Below, one piece after another: positions 59,526-64,000 of a DNA stretch of 64,000 bases (position 1 is the stretch's first letter; every line of letters begins with the position of its first letter). Below the pieces are notes generated by a model. The model worked only from the letters and a program-made list of their open reading frames with translations, did not search any database and was not told where the DNA came from. The stretch is from Ostreococcus lucimarinus CCE9901 (Eukaryota > Chlorophyta > Mamiellophyceae > Mamiellales > Bathycoccaceae): contig NC_009359.1 of the NCBI RefSeq assembly GCF_000092065.1, forward strand, positions 682,001-746,000, in the 5' to 3' direction. The position numbers and the translations under genes are program-made.

Positions 59526-61910
59526 ATGAAGCGCACGCTCGAGGGGACGGTGAAGACGTCGGCGCGCGCGTCGCGCGCGCGGGCGGCGCGTGCGAGCGGG
59601 CGGGCGGTGGGACGGACGGACGCGGTGCTGGCGCGCGCGCGCGGCGCGACGCTCGGAGACGTGCGACGCGAGCAGATCGACGCGGCGCTGCGGTTACTGA
59701 TCGACGAGCAGTGCACGCTGCCGTTCGTGGCGAGGTATCGCAAGGAGAGGACGGATGGGCTGGACGAGGGACAGTTGCGCGCGGTGGCGGCGGCGCACGC
59801 GGAGTGGACGCGATTGGAATCGAAGCGCGAGAGCGCGTTCGAGGCGTTGACGCGGTTGGAGATCGTGGACGAAAGGTTGTTCGCGAGATTGCGCGAAGCG
59901 AGCGCGGTGGAGACGATCGAAGACTTGATGAGCAAGTATAAGACGAAGACGAGCAGTCGCGCGGACAGGGCGCGAGAGCTCGGCTGCGAACCGCTCGCGG
60001 AGAAGATTTTGAGCGACGGCGCGGGGGGGGTCGAGGCGTTAGCGCGCGCGTACGTGAATGGGAATGATGTTCCAGACGTGTGCGAGGCGTTGAGGCTGGC
60101 GAAAGATGTGCTCGCGGAGAGGGCGGCGAACGAGACGAGCGCTCGGGAGGCGGCGAGACGATCGACGTGGCAAAACGGAAGGCTTCAGTGCGCGTTGACG
60201 ACGAATGGGAAGGCGGCGGTGGAGGGAAAGATTGACGATAAAAAGATGAAGAAGATAGCCGACGCGTTGAGGGACTACTACGAGTTCAACGCGCCATTGC
60301 GAAGGGTGAAGCCGCATCAGACCTTGGCGATTTTACGCGGCGAAGCCGCGAAGGTGTTGCGAGTGAAGATTGATTTCGACGTCGCGTGGGCAACGTCGGC
60401 GGCGATGAAAGCCATGGTAGGCTCGAGACGCTTAGGTGGGGGTTGTTATAACGTCGTTAGCGAGGCGGTGGAAGATGGTGTGAAACGGTTGCTCGCACCC
60501 TCCATCGAACGCGAGGCGAAGAGTCGACTCAAGACGGAGGCGATGGAGCGCGCCATCGCAGATTTCGGCGCTAATCTTCGCTCACTGCTTCTTCAACCGC
60601 CGCTGACACCCGCAGCTGTCGTGCTCGGCGTTGATCCAGCGTATCGCACCGGCTGCAAACTCGCCGTGGTTGACCCTACGGGAGCTCTGCTCGATACCGG
60701 CGTCGTACACTTGCCGCAATTCGAGTCGAAGGTGAAACGAGAAGGCGGCGGTCAATCCGCAGCCGCGAGCAAGCTGCAAGCGTTGGTGAAGCAATGGAAC
60801 GTCAAGGCGATCGCGATCGGCGACGGCGTAGCGAGTCGCGAAACCGAATCGCTCGTCGCCACCGCGCTCGCTGGTTTTGAAGGCGTCGGTTGGCGCGTCG
60901 TCTCGGAAGCCGGCGCCTCGGTGTACAGCGCCTCCGAAATCGCGGCGAAAGAGTTGCCGGACATAGACGTGTCATTGCGCGGAGCGGTATCTATCGCGCG
61001 AAGACTGCAAGATCCGATGGCCGAGCTCGTTAAGATCGAGCCCCAGTCCATCGGTATAGGACTGTATCAGCATGACGTCAAGGAGAAGGAGCTCGCTGAC
61101 GCGTTGACGGCGACGGTGGAGAGCGCGGTGGCAAACGTCGGTGCGAATCTAAACACATCCTCACAGTCGCTCTTGTCGCGTATTCCAGGCCTCGGCCCGT
61201 CGCTCGCGGCGAAGATCGTGCGACATCGCTCTGAGCGTGGAAGGTTCCGCGAACGCGCCGCGCTGAAAACCATCGCGGGCGTGGGCGCAAAGACGTATGA
61301 GCAAATAATTGGGTTCTTGCGCGTCCCGGACGCGAAAGACGCGCTGGAGCGCACTTCGGTGCACCCCGAGAGCTACCACATCGCCAAAAAGCTGTTGAAG
61401 ATGCTCGAAAGAGACGTGGCTGAGGTGATTGATCTCACGGCGAGCGACGCCGGCGACACGTCGATGGACGCGCTGAAACGCCTCAAGCCCAAACTCAAGG
61501 CACTTCGCGACGACGTAAAAGACCTCGAGGCGCGCGCTGCGCGCCTCAAGTGCCACCCCTTAACGCTCAAAGACATCGCGAACGAACTCAGCGCCCCGGG
61601 TGATGACGCCCGAGGCCAAGCCGCCGAGCAAAACGTGCTCCGAACGCAAGCGCTCACGCTCGAGGACTTGCAAACGGGCGCCGAAATCAAAAACGCCGTC
61701 GTCCGCAACGTCGTCCCTTTCGGCTGTTTCCTCGATCTCGGCGTCGGCCGCGACGCCCTCCTACACGTCACCGCGATGCGCAAACGCACCGACGCCAACC
61801 CCAACGCCCAAATCGATCCCCACGCGCTCTATCGCGTCGGCCAAACGTGCGCCGTTCGCGTCAAATCCGTCGACATCGCTCGCCAGCGCATCGCCGTCGA
61901 GCTCCCTTAA
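59526..61910 (+). CDS. Tex-like S1 RNA-binding protein (YqgF/HhH/S1 domains)
   Basis: 794 residues, close to bacterial Tex. N-terminal Tex region with LLIDEQCTLPFVARYRKERT and EDLMSKYKTKTSSRADRARE; YqgF/RNase H-like domain at about 368-480 (VLGVDPAYRTGCKLAVVDPT, ASVYSASEIAAKELPD); helix-hairpin-helix repeats about 545-600 (LLSRIPGLGPSLAAKIVRHR, IAGVGAKTYEQIIGFLRVPD); C-terminal S1 domain (718-794, VVPFGCFLDLGVGRDALLHV). Tex/Spt6-type proteins bind RNA and act in transcription. The first ~35 residues are Arg/Ala-rich (MKRTLEGTVKTSARASRARA) and could target an organelle. A bacterial-type Tex in an alga suggests a plastid origin. Start at 59526 is the first Met with domain-like downstream sequence. 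Confidence 0.9.
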   Translation: MKRTLEGTVKTSARASRARAARASGRAVGRTDAVLARARGATLGDVRREQIDAALRLLIDEQCTLPFVARYRKERTDGLDEGQLRAVAAAHAEWTRLESKRESAFEALTRLEIVDERLFARLREASAVETIEDLMSKYKTKTSSRADRARELGCEPLAEKILSDGAGGVEALARAYVNGNDVPDVCEALRLAKDVLAERAANETSAREAARRSTWQNGRLQCALTTNGKAAVEGKIDDKKMKKIADALRDYYEFNAPLRRVKPHQTLAILRGEAAKVLRVKIDFDVAWATSAAMKAMVGSRRLGGGCYNVVSEAVEDGVKRLLAPSIEREAKSRLKTEAMERAIADFGANLRSLLLQPPLTPAAVVLGVDPAYRTGCKLAVVDPTGALLDTGVVHLPQFESKVKREGGGQSAAASKLQALVKQWNVKAIAIGDGVASRETESLVATALAGFEGVGWRVVSEAGASVYSASEIAAKELPDIDVSLRGAVSIARRLQDPMAELVKIEPQSIGIGLYQHDVKEKELADALTATVESAVANVGANLNTSSQSLLSRIPGLGPSLAAKIVRHRSERGRFRERAALKTIAGVGAKTYEQIIGFLRVPDAKDALERTSVHPESYHIAKKLLKMLERDVAEVIDLTASDAGDTSMDALKRLKPKLKALRDDVKDLEARAARLKCHPLTLKDIANELSAPGDDARGQAAEQNVLRTQALTLEDLQTGAEIKNAVVRNVVPFGCFLDLGVGRDALLHVTAMRKRTDANPNAQIDPHALYRVGQTCAVRVKSVDIARQRIAVELP

Positions 61911-62115
61911 CCGCACCATCGCTTGTGACGAGACTTTTAAAGACCTTCGTTCCTCCATCGGCCGTCGCGGGCGACGCCACGGCGCGCGCGTCCGCGAAAT
62001 TTCCAACCGACGAACCCGCCGCGGGCAGAATACAAGATGCGACGCCTCGCGCTGTGAGATCATCTTCGACCGGCGCGTCACTTCGAGTCGCGCACCGCGC
62101 GCCCGCCGCGCCACG

Positions 62116-64000
62116 ATGCGTGCGAAAGTTCTCGCGACGCTCTCCGTCGCGCTGTGCGCGCTGTGCGCGCTGTGCGCGGGCGCACACGGCGCCGTCATGG
62201 GCATCGATCTCGGCGGTGAGTTTCTCAAAGCTTCGCTCGTCGCTCCCGGCCGAACGCCGATCGCCATCACCCTGAACGAGGTTTCGAAGCGTAAAACGAC
62301 CGCCGCGGTGTCGTTTTTCAACGATGAACGCGCGATCGGGGAGCCGGCGAACGATTTGATGCCGCGATCGCCTACGGATGTGGCGACGCGAGCGAGAGAC
62401 GCTCTCGGCGCGCGCGCGAGCGATGAACGCGTGCGCGCGGTGAAGACGAATTCGAAGCTGGCGTATGAAATTGAAGGAGATGGTGCGAGAGATGGTGCGG
62501 TGAGAGCCGTGCTGGGGAAGAAGAGCTACGCGGCGGAGGAGTTGGTGGGGATGACGCTGGAGTACGCGATGGCGATCGGGGAGGCGGCGGGACGAGGGAA
62601 GATTCGTGACGCGGTGATCGCGGTGCCGCCGTTTGCGTCGCAATCGCAGCGAAGGGCGTTGCGGGATGCGGCGGAGATCGCTGGGTTGAACGTGCTGGCG
62701 ATGAAGAGCGATTTGTCGTGCGCGGCGCTGCAGTGGGGAATCGACAAGGAGTTTCCAGAGCCAAAGTGGGTCATTTTGGTGGACGTCGGACACACGTCCG
62801 CGGGTGCCGCGCTCGTGAAATACAGCTCGTTCTCCAGTGGTAAGGTGAAGAAACAGCACGGGCAATTCGAGATGGTGTCGGTGAAGTGGGACGAAACCGT
62901 GGGCGGCGACGCGCTCGACATGCTCCTCGTCGAGCACTTTCAAGAAGAGTTCAAACAAAAGCACGGTACGGATTTATCCACGATTCCGCGCGCTGTCGGT
63001 AAGATGCGTAAGCAAGTTCGCAAGACGAAGGAAATCCTGTCTGCGAACAAAGAAGCGCCGTTTAGTGTGGAATCATTGCACGACGAAATTGACTTGCGAT
63101 CGAAAATCACTCGCGACGAATTCACTACGCTCGCCGGGGATATTTTCGAACGCATGACTGGTCCGTTGCGAGCAATCGTGGCCTCGCTCGGCGACTTCAA
63201 CATCACGCTCGATGAAATCGAGGCTATCGAAGTCATCGGCGGGAGCACGCGCGTGCCCGGAGTGAAGGAGGAGATTGGAAAAGCCATCAATGGTCGCAAG
63301 TTTGACGTGCACCTCGACGCGGACGAAGCCGTGGCCATGGGCGCAGGTCTTTTCGCCGCCAACATGTCCACAACGTTCCGCATGCGAAAGTTTGGCGCCG
63401 CGGACGCGATGCCACATGGAATGACGTATGAAGTTACACCGAGCGACGATTTTACGTCGGGTGAAGCGGCCACGCTCGTTCCGGCGTTTGCGAATTCGCC
63501 GCTTCGCCAGCGAGTGCAACTGCTCAATCGCACCGAGGACGCTAAGTTCACCGTGAACCTTGATGTGTCGAACGGCTCACCGTTACCTCCGGGCACAGAC
63601 ACCGACCAAGTCATGGTCGTCGATGTCACCGGGGTGAAGGAGGCGATGGCAAAGTACAACGACACTGTGGGCAAGATGAACGTGTACTTTGAGTTTGATG
63701 CCAATGGCGTGTTGGATGTCTACGAGGCGGTGTACGCGGTTGAGATCATCGACTACGTTCCGGAAAAACCCAAAAAGAAGCCGAAAGTGGAAAAGACAAA
63801 GGTCGATAACAACGCAACAGAAGCCACCAACGTCACGGATGACGAATCGTCGGCGACTGAAAACGCAACCGAAGCAGAGATGAACGCAACGGCTGCGGAA
63901 GACGTCACGGAAGCCACTGAAAACACCACCGCAGAAGAAGTCGTGGAAGAAGAGGAGAATCCCAAAATGAAAATGCGCCGCCGCGTGATGAAGACTTCGC
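62116..64000 (+). CDS. ER-lumen HSP70 of the HYOU1/GRP170 type (3' truncated by window)
   Basis: At least 628 residues; the frame stays open to the last base. It starts MRAKVLATLSVALCALCALC, a signal peptide whose core is a 9-nt DNA repeat, followed at once by GAVMGIDLGGEFLKASLVAP, the HSP70 nucleotide-binding start with the E-F-K variant typical of HYOU1. Further: RKTTAAVSFFNDERAIGEPA, DAVIAVPPFASQSQRRALRD, WVILVDVGHTSAGAALVKYS, EAIEVIGGSTRVPGVKEEIG. After the beta domain (LDVYEAVYAVEIIDYV) comes a linker with many N-x-T/S sequons (NATEATNVT, NATEAEMNAT, NTTAEE), fitting an ER glycoprotein. The family acts in ER protein folding and as exchange factor for BiP. Confidence 0.92.
   Translation, partial: MRAKVLATLSVALCALCALCAGAHGAVMGIDLGGEFLKASLVAPGRTPIAITLNEVSKRKTTAAVSFFNDERAIGEPANDLMPRSPTDVATRARDALGARASDERVRAVKTNSKLAYEIEGDGARDGAVRAVLGKKSYAAEELVGMTLEYAMAIGEAAGRGKIRDAVIAVPPFASQSQRRALRDAAEIAGLNVLAMKSDLSCAALQWGIDKEFPEPKWVILVDVGHTSAGAALVKYSSFSSGKVKKQHGQFEMVSVKWDETVGGDALDMLLVEHFQEEFKQKHGTDLSTIPRAVGKMRKQVRKTKEILSANKEAPFSVESLHDEIDLRSKITRDEFTTLAGDIFERMTGPLRAIVASLGDFNITLDEIEAIEVIGGSTRVPGVKEEIGKAINGRKFDVHLDADEAVAMGAGLFAANMSTTFRMRKFGAADAMPHGMTYEVTPSDDFTSGEAATLVPAFANSPLRQRVQLLNRTEDAKFTVNLDVSNGSPLPPGTDTDQVMVVDVTGVKEAMAKYNDTVGKMNVYFEFDANGVLDVYEAVYAVEIIDYVPEKPKKKPKVEKTKVDNNATEATNVTDDESSATENATEAEMNATAAEDVTEATENTTAEEVVEEEENPKMKMRRRVMKTS
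62149..62178. repeat. 9-bp tandem repeat (GCGCTGTGC x3) encoding the HYOU1-like signal peptide core
   Basis: Three perfect units plus GCG give Ala-Leu-Cys repeats in the hydrophobic core of the signal peptide. Confidence 0.9.

Noticed and set aside
1-64000. CRISPR arrays, insertion sequences, rRNA and tRNA genes
   Set aside because: No regularly spaced repeat array, no transposase or terminal inverted repeats, and no tRNA cloverleaf with A/B boxes was seen in the intergenic gaps.

Overview
The window looks like nuclear DNA from a very compact green picoalga of the order Mamiellales, most like Ostreococcus; Micromonas is less likely and Bathycoccus is usually lower in GC. The evidence is high GC, about 35 genes in 64 kb with intergenic gaps often under 100 bp, mostly intronless genes, plant/algal products (plastid transit peptides, a bilin reductase, plastid RpiA, COP9 subunit 5), and eight short spliceable introns. 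Seven introns start GTGCGT or GTGCGC and one GTAACG. All eight carry a CTGAC branch-point motif about 28-45 nt before the acceptor. The species is inferred, not proven.

Layout. 1-6.4 kb: C-terminal part of a DOCK-family Rho/ROP GEF, then a convergent MER3/HFM1 meiotic helicase (three exons). 6.5-13.8 kb: patatin-like lipase, plastid ribose-5-phosphate isomerase, an SLC4 anion transporter, and several small membrane or organelle proteins. 13.7-22.6 kb: splicing factor SF3B4, ribosome biogenesis factor NIP7, a divergent HUS1/RECQ4 genome-stability pair, an AsmA-like membrane protein and an MMTAG2-like protein. 22.6-25.3 kb: iron-type alcohol dehydrogenase, a flavodoxin-like protein and a repeat-rich intergenic region. 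25.3-36.8 kb: a single uninterrupted 11.5-kb reading frame for a 3836-residue surface protein with three kringles, thrombospondin type-1 modules, a laminin-G-like region, EF-hands, proline-rich linkers and one C-terminal membrane anchor. 36.9-42 kb: a CCDC61/VFL3-like protein, a fused THUMPD-like + TRM10 RNA methyltransferase, SGF11, a basic protein and a CCDC6-like coiled coil. 42-54.3 kb: F-box/SNF2/RING protein, PAQR/HlyIII-like membrane protein, BLOC1S1, CSN5, trehalase, GST and an unknown plastid protein. 54.4-64 kb: NusA-like plastid factor, an unknown protein, bilin reductase, a lumenal protein, Tex-like S1 protein and the start of an ER HSP70 (HYOU1/GRP170 type).

The genes do not form one pathway. 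Themes are chromosome maintenance (MER3, HUS1, RECQ4), RNA metabolism (SF3B4, NIP7, TRM10 fusion, NusA-like, Tex-like) and plastid metabolism. Many neighbours are divergent with 33-151 bp between start codons, so shared promoters are likely. The most unusual locus is the giant kringle protein with near-identical internal cassettes and a repeat-rich upstream region. No tRNA, rRNA, CRISPR array or transposase gene was recognised.
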